Position numbers and translations under genes: made by a program. From assembly GCA_938034385.1 (NCBI GenBank), contig CALHLC010000063.1, forward strand, positions 1 to 35,127: a stretch of DNA of 35,127 bases, read 5' to 3'. The DNA comes from an uncultured Bacteriovoracaceae bacterium. GTDB lineage: Bacteria > Bdellovibrionota > Bacteriovoracia > Bacteriovoracales > Bacteriovoracaceae. Under the pieces are notes generated by a model. That model did no database searches and was not told where the DNA came from. It saw only the letters and a list, made by a program, of their open reading frames with translations. Shown here one piece after another: positions 23,972-30,638 of this stretch (positions within the stretch are counted from its first letter, which is position 1; the number at the start of each line of letters is the position of its first letter).

Positions 23972-24481
23972 ATGAATAAACCAAATTTCATAGGAAATTA
24001 TAAAGACTTAATGGATGAAGATAATTCTCATTATCCTGGGAGTGATGAACTACTAAGTTTTGGAGCACCTGTTGGAAAGAAACTTGGATTAAAAAAAATA
24101 GGGATTCATATTGAAACTTTACCGCCTGGACGTCGAACGTCTTGGCCTCATGCTGAAAGTGAAGAAGAGGAGTTTGTATTTGTGATCAAAGGGACACCTC
24201 AGGTTTGGATAGATGGAAATATTCACGATTTAGTTGAAGGAGATTTTGTTGCCTTTCCTGCTGGAACTGGTATTGCTCATACTTTTTTAAATAACTCAAG
24301 TCAGGATGTTTTATTATTAGTGGGGGGAGAGACTCGTAAAGATACCAATAAAATTATATATCCTCTTCACCCTAAGCGTAATGAAGAAATGAGAGAGCTT
24401 GGTTGTTTGTGGGAGGATCATAGTAATAATAATATGGGATCACATGATGGTAGACCGGATAGGTTCGATAAAGAAAAGTAG
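23972..24481 (+). CDS. Cupin-domain protein (169 aa)
   Basis: The start is ATG 23972, with GGAG five bases upstream; GTG 23966 overlaps the ribosome site. A single cupin barrel spans residues ~30-125. Cupin motif 1 is G(x)5HxE-like: PPGRRTSWPHAESEEEEFVFVIKG, with His and Glu metal-ligand candidates. Motif 2 is G-D-F-V-A-F-P-A-G-x-x-x-A-H-x-x-x-N (GDFVAFPAGTGIAHTFLNN). The combination is like sugar-binding or auxin-binding cupins (PF07883 type). The C-terminal ~45 residues end in a polar tail (GRPDRFDKEK). No reaction can be named. It heads a run of six tightly packed genes. Confidence 0.8.
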   Translation: MNKPNFIGNYKDLMDEDNSHYPGSDELLSFGAPVGKKLGLKKIGIHIETLPPGRRTSWPHAESEEEEFVFVIKGTPQVWIDGNIHDLVEGDFVAFPAGTGIAHTFLNNSSQDVLLLVGGETRKDTNKIIYPLHPKRNEEMRELGCLWEDHSNNNMGSHDGRPDRFDKEK

Positions 24482-24482
24482 A

Positions 24483-25289
24483 ATGAGTACTAAAGAGAAG
24501 GTACATTTAGGAACTGAGTCTAGTTTGAATTTTCATCAAGTTGATGGCGAAGTATTTGAAAGAACTCATTATAGATTTGTAAAAACTAAGAATAGGCCCC
24601 ATTTTTTTTGGGGAAACTATATGATTTTTAATGAGCCGCCTTCGGTTGATGGATTTCAAAACTGGATAGATCATTATAATTTAGAATTTAATTCACAGGA
24701 GCAAGGTTTTATAACTATCACATGGAGTTGCTCTGACCTGGGTAATCCCCAAAAATTCTTAGATTTTGGATTTGAAATAGAGACTCAAGAAGTATTAAGA
24801 CTCAAAAACATCACTAAGCCCGATAAGTTAAATAAGCATGTAGAGGTAAGAGTTATTGAAAGTGACTTTGACTGGAATCAGGTTAAAAAGACTCAATGGA
24901 TTAAAAATTGGCCATTAAAGCAAGATCAAGAACATTTTTTAGAAAATAAAATTCATACTTATAAACGATTACAAGATCAAGGGTTTGGTTACCGCTATGG
25001 TGCTTTTTTGGGAGAGAAATTAGTAGGGGATTTAGGGATCTATATAAAAAATAGAATTGCTAGGTTTAATAACGTTTTCACTCATTGTGATTTTTACAAT
25101 CAAGGGATTTGCAGAAGCTTAGTTTATGGATCTTTAAAAGATATTCTTGCAAAGAACTTAGCTGATGAGTTTATCATGCAAGCAACTGAGTCTGAGTATG
25201 CGAAAAATATATATAAAAAAATTGGATTTGAGGTTTGTGAACAATCTCATGATATGACTTGGATGTCTGATAAATGGAAAGAAAAATGA
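24483..25289 (+). CDS. GNAT-family acetyltransferase-like protein (268 aa)
   Basis: The true start is ATG 24483, one base after the cupin stop; the frame is open further upstream but only as an overlap with the cupin gene. The C-terminal half carries a GNAT core: YGAFLGEKLVGDLGIYIKNRIARFNNVFTHCDFYNQGICRSLVYGSL. This has the V-x-x-x-x-x-Q-G/R-G-x-G/A-x-x-L-like acetyl-CoA loop (NQGICRSLV), then EYAKNIYKKIGFEVCEQ, the Y-x-x-x-G-F helix-strand end. The N-terminal ~110 residues (WGNYMIFNEPP) are a second, degenerate lobe, as in double-GNAT proteins. The acceptor is unknown. Its stop overlaps the next start (ATGA). Confidence 0.75.
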   Translation: MSTKEKVHLGTESSLNFHQVDGEVFERTHYRFVKTKNRPHFFWGNYMIFNEPPSVDGFQNWIDHYNLEFNSQEQGFITITWSCSDLGNPQKFLDFGFEIETQEVLRLKNITKPDKLNKHVEVRVIESDFDWNQVKKTQWIKNWPLKQDQEHFLENKIHTYKRLQDQGFGYRYGAFLGEKLVGDLGIYIKNRIARFNNVFTHCDFYNQGICRSLVYGSLKDILAKNLADEFIMQATESEYAKNIYKKIGFEVCEQSHDMTWMSDKWKEK

Positions 25290-26140
25290 AAAAACTCTTA
25301 GTTTTATTTACTATTACTTTATTTTCAAATTGTTCATCGATAGATCAATCTTCAGGGACTGACTTTCATGTTCATGTCGGAAAACCTCCAAAAGTGAAAG
25401 TTGATGATGTTTCATTTGATGCTCAAAGGTCTTTATTAGCTCTCAAGAGTATAGACCTCTCTAGGGCACTTATTATTTCAAGAGCTTATCAAAGGCATAG
25501 AACCCATGAACAAGTTAAGGAAGAAAACGATTATGTAAATTTGACTCAAAATAGTAAGCCCCAAATTTTTACTGGTGCTTGTGGGATTTCGGTTACCCAT
25601 AAATGGGCATTAGAAGAAACAAGGAGATGTATCTCTTTAGGCTTTAAGACCTTTAAGTTTCATTTTATGGCAGATGGATTGGATCTAACAAAAATAGAAA
25701 GTTTGAAGAAAGTGTATGTCTTATTAAATTTAATATCTCAGTCAAAACTAACTATCCTTATTCATGCGGCTTATCCTAAGTCCAAGCAAGAGCAATCTTT
25801 AGCATTATTGGAGTTGATTAATAAGTATCCAGATATTACTTGGATTATTGGACATTTTTATGGGAGAGATTTTAAATTACTTCCAAAGATTAATCATAAA
25901 AATTATTTTGTAGAAACTTCTATCTTACCTCTTTGGATGAAAAGCAAAGAGGATAAGTCAGCTCTTGTTACCTTTATGAGAAGAATAGGAATGGATAAAT
26001 TTATTTTTGGGTCAGATTGGCCAGTTATTCACCAGGCGGAGACATTAAAGTCCTTAAGAGATCTTGGATTGAGTAAGTCTGAGATTAATCAAATACTTTT
26101 TAGTAACCCGAAATCTTTGGATAGATTATTCGTGAGATAA
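25286..26140 (+). CDS. Membrane-anchored amidohydrolase-family lipoprotein
   Basis: The start chosen is ATG 25286, overlapping the GNAT stop; ATG 25274 would lengthen the signal by four charged residues. The signal peptide ends in lipobox FSNC (Cys16). The mature domain is an amidohydrolase_2-type TIM barrel: TDFHVHVG with His28 and His30 as the metal pair, ILIHAAYP and WIIGHFYGR with further His ligands, and FIFGSDWPVIHQ, with the catalytic Asp. It probably hydrolyses or decarboxylates a small cyclic or carboxylic substrate, outside the cytoplasm. A lipid anchor on this superfamily is uncommon. Substrate not predictable from sequence. Confidence 0.75.
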   Translation: MKKLLVLFTITLFSNCSSIDQSSGTDFHVHVGKPPKVKVDDVSFDAQRSLLALKSIDLSRALIISRAYQRHRTHEQVKEENDYVNLTQNSKPQIFTGACGISVTHKWALEETRRCISLGFKTFKFHFMADGLDLTKIESLKKVYVLLNLISQSKLTILIHAAYPKSKQEQSLALLELINKYPDITWIIGHFYGRDFKLLPKINHKNYFVETSILPLWMKSKEDKSALVTFMRRIGMDKFIFGSDWPVIHQAETLKSLRDLGLSKSEINQILFSNPKSLDRLFVR

Positions 26141-26155
26141 ATAAAAGATATAATT

Positions 26156-26626
26156 ATGATTGAATTAAAAAAAATTGGAATAGTGAAATCTACTCGAAGA
26201 GAAATAAGAGATGACAATTGGGATAGTGAGAATTCATATATAGAATTAGATCTTGAGCAGTTTGATTCAAGTTCTTTAGAAGGATTAACAGATTTTTCCC
26301 ATGCTGAAATTATTTTTTATATGGACCAGGTAAAAACTGAGAAAATTGTTACTAAAGCAAGACATCCAAGAAACAATAAGCAATGGCCGAAAGTCGGGAT
26401 CTTTGCTCAAAGAACTAAGAATAGGCCTAACAGAATTGGACTTTGTATATGTAAAGTTCAAAAAGTTGAGGAGAATCGATTATATCTAGAAGGGCTAGAT
26501 GCAATAGACAATACTCCTGTGTTAGACATTAAGCCGTGGGTACAAGAATTTGGTCCCAGAGGTGAAAAAAGACAACCGTCATGGATCTCAGAACTAATGT
26601 TGGGCTATTGGAGTAGTGATGAGTGA
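26156..26626 (+). CDS. trmO: tRNA (t6A37) N6-methyltransferase TrmO-like
   Basis: This 156-aa protein of the TrmO/TsaA (YaeB) family uses S-adenosylmethionine to methylate the N6 of t6A37 in threonine tRNA. The family blocks are present in order: IGIVKST at the start, LEGLTDFSHAEIIFYMD, then ARHP, GIFAQRTKNRPNRIGLCICKV (the SAM-binding RSPxRPNxIG variant), and LEGLDAIDNTPVLDIKPWV (the GTPVLDIKPY block). Shorter than E. coli TrmO (~235) because the C-terminal extension is missing, as in many bacterial members. A t6A synthase (TsaC/Sua5) is encoded at 14764. Confidence 0.85.
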   Translation: MIELKKIGIVKSTRREIRDDNWDSENSYIELDLEQFDSSSLEGLTDFSHAEIIFYMDQVKTEKIVTKARHPRNNKQWPKVGIFAQRTKNRPNRIGLCICKVQKVEENRLYLEGLDAIDNTPVLDIKPWVQEFGPRGEKRQPSWISELMLGYWSSDE

Positions 26627-26990
26627 AGTAAGAAAGGGAAGTTGTCATTGTCAGGCAGTAGAGTTTGAAGTTGAGCTTGAAAATGGTCTTGAAAATATTA
26701 GAAGATGTAATTGTTCGCTTTGTACAAGGAAGGGAGCTATTATAGCCAGTGTTCCAATTGAAAAACTTCGCGTTATTAAAGGCGAGAGTAACTTAAGTCT
26801 TTATCAATGGAATACTTTGCAAGCTAAACATTTCTTTTGTAAGACTTGTGGTATTTATACTCATCATCAAAGAAGAAGTAACCCTACTCAATTTGGTTTT
26901 AATATTGCCTGTATAAAGGGAGTTAATCCTTTTGATTATAGAGCTGAAGAGATTGGAGTAGGCGATGGAGCCTCACAAAGCTTGGAGTAA
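26619..26990 (+). CDS. GFA/Mss4-like zinc-binding protein
   Basis: The start is ATG 26619, overlapping the TrmO stop by eight bases; GTG 26616 is an alternative. This 123-aa protein of the GFA (glutathione-dependent formaldehyde-activating enzyme, Mss4-like) family shows the ligand sets GSCHCQAVEF, RRCNCSLCTRKGAI and FFCKTCGIYTHHQRRSNP. That is C-x-C, C-x-C-x-x-C and C-x-x-C, as expected for the two zinc sites. The fold is all-beta. Most members have no proven reaction. A detoxification role would be a guess. Confidence 0.85.
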   Translation: MSEVRKGSCHCQAVEFEVELENGLENIRRCNCSLCTRKGAIIASVPIEKLRVIKGESNLSLYQWNTLQAKHFFCKTCGIYTHHQRRSNPTQFGFNIACIKGVNPFDYRAEEIGVGDGASQSLE

Positions 26991-26992
26991 AA

Positions 26993-27562
26993 GTGAAGAA
27001 ACTAATCATTCTCTTTGGTCCTCCTGCAGTTGGCAAGATGACTATAGGAAGAGAACTTGAAAAATTGACGGGACTAAAACTATTTCATAATCATATGACG
27101 ATTGAAGTTGTATTACCATTTTTTACCTATGGATCAAGAGAATTTAATGAGTTAACAGGTCTTTTTAGAAGAGAAGTTTTTGAAAAAGTTGCTGGCAGTG
27201 ATCTCCCGGGATTGATTTTTACTTTTGTTTGGGCCTTAGATAAACCAAAAGAAAAGGAGTTCATAGATTCATTGACTAAGATTTTTGATGATGTTGGTGG
27301 TGAAACTTATTATGTTGAACTGCAAGCGACTCAAAGGGAAAGACTCAAGAGAAACCATGGTGCAGATCGGTTATTTGAAAAACCATCGAAGAGAAACTTA
27401 GAATGGTCTGATAGAAACTTACTTGAATGTGATCAGAACTATCGATTAAATACTAGAAGTGATGAGGTGTTTTTTTATTCAAACTATTTGAAATTAAATA
27501 CTGAAAACCTTGGAGCCCTAGAGTCTGCTAGGAGAGTTGTCGACTTTCTTGAGAAAATTTGA
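26993..27562 (+). CDS. P-loop kinase-like NTPase (AAA_33/shikimate-kinase-like)
   Basis: This 189-aa protein starts at GTG 26993, with GGAG upstream and two bases after the GFA-like stop. Walker A is GPPAVGKMT (residues 9-17; Met where Thr/Ser is usual, then Thr). FHNHMTIEVVLPFF follows as the substrate-facing segment and LQATQRERLKRNHG as a lid-like arginine block. No Walker B acid is certain. The architecture resembles adenylate-kinase-type phosphotransferases such as chloramphenicol- and nucleotide-kinase-like proteins of the AAA_33 group. The substrate is unknown. Last gene of the run that begins with the cupin. Confidence 0.75.
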   Translation: MKKLIILFGPPAVGKMTIGRELEKLTGLKLFHNHMTIEVVLPFFTYGSREFNELTGLFRREVFEKVAGSDLPGLIFTFVWALDKPKEKEFIDSLTKIFDDVGGETYYVELQATQRERLKRNHGADRLFEKPSKRNLEWSDRNLLECDQNYRLNTRSDEVFFYSNYLKLNTENLGALESARRVVDFLEKI

Positions 27563-27598
27563 CCTCTAGAAAGAGTCTCATCAAGTTATATAGAAAAA

Positions 27599-28060
27599 TT
27601 AAGTCTTTAATTTCTTAAACATTTTCTCCAATTCTTTTCTTTGAAAACCTAACTTCTTTTTCACAAGCTTTATTTTTTTACCTTTTACTTTGAATAGAGT
27701 CCAAAAAGGAGCTTGAGTGATATTAAGTTTTTTAGTTAACTTCTCATTTGAGTAATGAGGGATTTCTTTAAGCTCATACTTTTTTATAAATTTCTTTACC
27801 CTTCTTTTATCTTCATCAATATTGACTGCAATAAATGAAATATGTGGGAACTTTTTTCTAAACTTTGGGATGTCAGATTTTAATTTTTTCTTACAATTTA
27901 CACACCAAGTGGCCCAATAGAAAATCATGAGATGTTTTTTTTCTTGTGTGAGCTTACTTACACTTCTACTGGCTTCAATCTTCTTGAAGGATTTCACAGA
28001 AAAGACTTTAGAGCTTGCTCCTAATGAGAACAATGAAAAGATTAAAAAGATTTTACTCAT
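27599..28060 (-). CDS. TlpA-like periplasmic thioredoxin
   Basis: This 153-aa thioredoxin-fold protein has a signal peptide (MSKIFLIFSLFSLGASS). The active site sits after the first strand: MIFYWATWCVNCKKKL with Cys53 and Cys56 (C-V-N-C). A middle strand (ISFAAVN-like: ISFIAVNIDEDKRRV) and the cis-Pro region TQAPFWTLFKVKGKK complete the fold. The long lysine-rich tail is unusual. TlpA/ResA-type proteins reduce disulphides in the periplasm. Its ATG overlaps the stop of the gene above by four bases, so it is the last member of a five-gene operon. Confidence 0.85.
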   Translation of the reverse strand: MSKIFLIFSLFSLGASSKVFSVKSFKKIEASRSVSKLTQEKKHLMIFYWATWCVNCKKKLKSDIPKFRKKFPHISFIAVNIDEDKRRVKKFIKKYELKEIPHYSNEKLTKKLNITQAPFWTLFKVKGKKIKLVKKKLGFQRKELEKMFKKLKT

Positions 28061-28590
28061 TTTTCTTCCTTTGTCTTTGCGATATTTATTTCATTTAAAA
28101 GATTTTTTTCGCTTCCATTATATACACTGCTAATTTTCCCTTCACTAGTAACAACTAAGGTACAAGGAGTAACTTTTTTGGGACAGTGGTTTTCAAAGAA
28201 ATAAAAATCTGGGTCTACACCAATTGACCATGAACTTTCTAGAAGAGTTTTTCTCTCAGCAAGTAATTCCTCTTTTTCACTTATTTCAAATGGAATATGA
28301 ATAGTCATTAGGTCAACCTCATCGAGGTTGATATCTCCATTTGAAAGAAGTTCTCCTACGTGAAGGTGCTCTTCCTTACAAGCAGAGCATCCAATGGAAC
28401 TAAGAAGAATAACATTTATTTTTCCAGTTGAAGGCAATTCTTTGCTTTGTCTTTGGTCATTTGAGTCGAAGTATTCATATGTAAAATTAAAGTCGCTTTT
28501 GAAAACAGACTTTTCTCCTGAAAGATTGCTTTTTAGAAATTGACCACAGCTAACTAAGAATAACAAAGAAAGTAATCTTAAAATTCCCAT
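28057..28590 (-). CDS. Thioredoxin-like CxxC lipoprotein (177 aa)
   Basis: The lipoprotein signal MGILRLLSLLFLVSC ends in lipobox LVSC (Cys15). A thioredoxin-like domain follows: INVILLSSIGCSACKEEHLH with Cys68 and Cys71 (C-S-A-C), a strand MTIHIPFEISE, and a late C-P-K-K-V-T-P-C-T-L-V-V, giving an extra pair of cysteines. The C-terminal VYNGSEKNLLNEI helix ends the fold. It resembles SCO1/TlpA-type reductants. It overlaps the barrel gene upstream by 13 bp and the next thioredoxin downstream by 4 bp, so it sits centrally in the operon. Confidence 0.75.
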   Translation of the reverse strand: MGILRLLSLLFLVSCGQFLKSNLSGEKSVFKSDFNFTYEYFDSNDQRQSKELPSTGKINVILLSSIGCSACKEEHLHVGELLSNGDINLDEVDLMTIHIPFEISEKEELLAERKTLLESSWSIGVDPDFYFFENHCPKKVTPCTLVVTSEGKISSVYNGSEKNLLNEINIAKTKEEK

Positions 28591-29597
28591 TTAAGTCCTC
28601 CTATTAACTGAGTGTTATCATCGTCAGTATTGGATTTTGTGAATGATGCTTTAATATAAGGAGTGAAGTCATCAATTGTGTATTGAATGCCAAACCCAAA
28701 TTGATCAAATGATCTTAAAGTTTTAGTATTGTTTTTTTTGTTATCTTCTACTTCTAAATCAAGATCATAAGCAAGTGAGACTAATAGTTCTAAAATAGGT
28801 TCCCAGGTGTATTCAAAAGAAAAAGTATTATTTTGGAAAGTACCAAAAGGAGCATTATATTCCTGTGAAGTATTTTCTGAACCTAATTTGTACCCAACCT
28901 TAACAAAGTGTTCTCCAGATAGTGCGTAGGAGAATTTATTTGATAACCAAAAGGTTGATGGAGTAAGTTCGGACTTCGTTTTGAATTTTCCAGTCAAAAT
29001 CATTTTGAGTTTTTTCCCAAGGACTTGTTCCCAAGATGATGAAAAAGAATAGGCTACAATATCAATAGGGAATTTCTTTATTTGGAAATCAGCAGGGTCT
29101 GAGTAATATGACTCAATGTTTTTAAAAGCTGAATAGGAGCCAACAAATGTTAATAAAGTACTTCCACCGTAAAGGTAATTTGTAAGACCTAAAGAAAAGC
29201 TTTGGCTAGCTAGTTCATCTCGCCCAATGGAAGAGCTCGCATCAAGAGTGTAAGAGATTTTCTTATTGAAATATCCACTCACTCCTGCATTTACGTCTAT
29301 AAAAGTAGAAGATTTAGGAGTGTATTGAAAAAAACTTCCTGCTTTATCTCTTAGGAAATAGTTTGAGAAATCATTTTGCATGATTGTTGGGGAAATCCAA
29401 TAACTTATCTTTTTTTTAGAGGGAGCATCATGATAGTAGTTTATGGAATAAATCATCATCTTAGATTCACCAGTGAATGATTTCGTTGTAGTATAAATAG
29501 CTTCAGTTGTCTCGGACCTAATAGATAAATCAAGAGAATCACCTGCAAAGCTTATGAATGGAATCAAGAAAAATATTATTTTGCACACGTAACACAT
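28578..29597 (-). CDS. DUF3570-like outer-membrane beta-barrel protein
   Basis: This 339-aa product has a signal peptide (about residues 1-18, ending FISFAG). More than a dozen amphipathic strands of 8-12 residues alternate with short turns and polar loops, ending in KWEF with C-terminal Phe, the BAM signal. The protein opens with LDLSIRSETTEAIYTTTKSFTGES, in the style of DUF3570. DUF3570, DUF4266 and thioredoxin genes are often neighbours, usually with an ApbE flavin transferase, and this operon has the first three. The function is unknown; redox-linked export or assembly is suggested by context. It overlaps the lipoprotein gene upstream by 22 bp. Confidence 0.65.
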   Translation of the reverse strand: MCYVCKIIFFLIPFISFAGDSLDLSIRSETTEAIYTTTKSFTGESKMMIYSINYYHDAPSKKKISYWISPTIMQNDFSNYFLRDKAGSFFQYTPKSSTFIDVNAGVSGYFNKKISYTLDASSSIGRDELASQSFSLGLTNYLYGGSTLLTFVGSYSAFKNIESYYSDPADFQIKKFPIDIVAYSFSSSWEQVLGKKLKMILTGKFKTKSELTPSTFWLSNKFSYALSGEHFVKVGYKLGSENTSQEYNAPFGTFQNNTFSFEYTWEPILELLVSLAYDLDLEVEDNKKNNTKTLRSFDQFGFGIQYTIDDFTPYIKASFTKSNTDDDNTQLIGGLKWEF

Positions 29598-29776
29598 CCC
29601 CCAAGGTTTCCGATAGATTCACTTGTCAGACGATTAATATTTGAATCTATACTTGGAGTCATTCTAGATCCTACAACCATTGCTTTGTGATTAAGGTAGG
29701 ATTTATTAATGTTTTTCATGCTAGAGCAAGAAGAAATCATGAGACAAAATAACAATCTTGATACTTTGAACTGCAT
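29576..29776 (-). CDS. DUF4266-like small lipoprotein (66 aa)
   Basis: MQFKVSRLLFCLMISSC is a lipoprotein signal with lipobox ISSC (Cys17). The mature 50 residues are HKAMVVGSRMTPSID, then RLTSESIGNLGGCVTCAK. The Cys-x-x-Cys close to the C-terminus after GG resembles the GG-C-G-C end of DUF4266 proteins, which are of this size and accompany DUF3570 barrels. Too short for certainty; the context raises the odds. It overlaps the barrel gene by 22 bp and follows the thioredoxin-like lipoprotein with a 19-bp gap. Confidence 0.65.
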   Translation of the reverse strand: MQFKVSRLLFCLMISSCSSMKNINKSYLNHKAMVVGSRMTPSIDSNINRLTSESIGNLGGCVTCAK

Positions 29777-29795
29777 GACTTCTCCTTAAGAAATT

Positions 29796-30368
29796 CTATT
29801 GTGCCAACCTTCTTGCAAGGCTTGACCGATCCATTACTCTTTCCTTTTCGACATTTCCTTCACTATCTGTAGTGAATAGGTAAACTGTAGGATATCCAGT
29901 ATATGGAAGCGTACTATCGGTAATAACATTATAGTCTTTATAGTTCTCAGGGCTAGATCTTCTATCAAGTTGCATATAGATCTTAACATTAGGGTTCTTA
30001 TCTCCTTCTAAACCTTCTCTTTCAAAGTCTGCCATTAAGGTTTTACAATACCCACACCATTCTGCCGTAAACATAATAACAGTATACTTAGTATCTTTTG
30101 TTTTATTTTCACAAACTTCTTGCTCATCATGGACTGATGACTCACCAGCTCTTTTGATTAAAGTTAAAATATCTCCATCACATTCTAGCTCCTCAATAGG
30201 TGGCTGAGTAGTCGGTGGAGAGCTTTTTGGAGGTAAAACCTTGTCTATCTTACCATCTTTTACTTTTTCTTCTAGGCCTTCTTTAGTTAGGGCCAGGCTT
30301 GAACTTGTCTTTGGCATCAAGCAACTATTTAAAATTAAAATTGATAAAATTAGCGTTAGGTTTTTCAC
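29796..30368 (-). CDS. Thioredoxin-like lipoprotein heading the DUF4266/DUF3570 operon
   Basis: The start is GTG 30368, with AAAGGA upstream. The signal ends in lipobox LNSC (Cys16). A low-complexity proline-rich linker (PPKSSPPTTQPP, residues 46-57) spaces the domain from the membrane. The thioredoxin domain has TVIMFTAEWCGYCKTLMADF with Cys105 and Cys108 (C-G-Y-C, the DsbD/DsbC-like type). TGYPTVYLF contains the cis-proline. It is the first gene of the operon and would be tethered in the periplasmic face of a membrane, working as a disulphide reductase or oxidase for the other products. Confidence 0.8.
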   Translation of the reverse strand: MKNLTLILSILILNSCLMPKTSSSLALTKEGLEEKVKDGKIDKVLPPKSSPPTTQPPIEELECDGDILTLIKRAGESSVHDEQEVCENKTKDTKYTVIMFTAEWCGYCKTLMADFEREGLEGDKNPNVKIYMQLDRRSSPENYKDYNVITDSTLPYTGYPTVYLFTTDSEGNVEKERVMDRSSLARRLAQ

Positions 30369-30372
30369 TTTG

Positions 30373-30398
30373 TTTCCTTTGATAAATCTTAATCAAAG
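30373..30398 (-). promoter_or_regulatory. Leader hairpin covering the ribosome site of the thioredoxin operon
   Basis: In the minus-strand leader, CTTTGAT (complement of 30392-30398) can pair with ATCAAAG (complement of 30377-30383) around an 8-nt loop. The second arm contains the AAAGG Shine-Dalgarno of the GTG start at 30368. Such pairing could hide the ribosome site; alternatively it is an operator dyad. The rest of the gap up to 30638 shows only a weak hairpin at 30448-30469 with a short T-run. Confidence 0.4.
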
Positions 30399-30638
30399 AA
30401 TAAAGCAAGGATGAATAAATCTTCTAGTGAACGAGTTAAGTGCTTGAAATATCATGAATAAAAGATATTATTTTTGCCTACTTTAATGGTCATATCGCTT
30501 AGAGCTAGGAATAAAACTCCGAAGAATACACTTTTGGAATCCTTGTTACTTTTGAATTTCTTAAATTGGGAAGATTAGAGCTTTGGAGTGAAAAAATATG
30601 AGATTTTTTATATTATAGATCAAGAGAGCCATCAGTTT

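Noticed and set aside
30377-30398. FNR/CRP-type box before the thioredoxin operon
   Set aside because: TTGAT and ATCAA are present, but they are eight bases apart instead of four, and the position over the ribosome site fits an RNA hairpin better.
30448-30475. Intrinsic terminator (AATATC/GATATT plus T-run)
   Set aside because: Only six A/T-rich pairs with a 10-nt loop; it follows no plus-strand gene.
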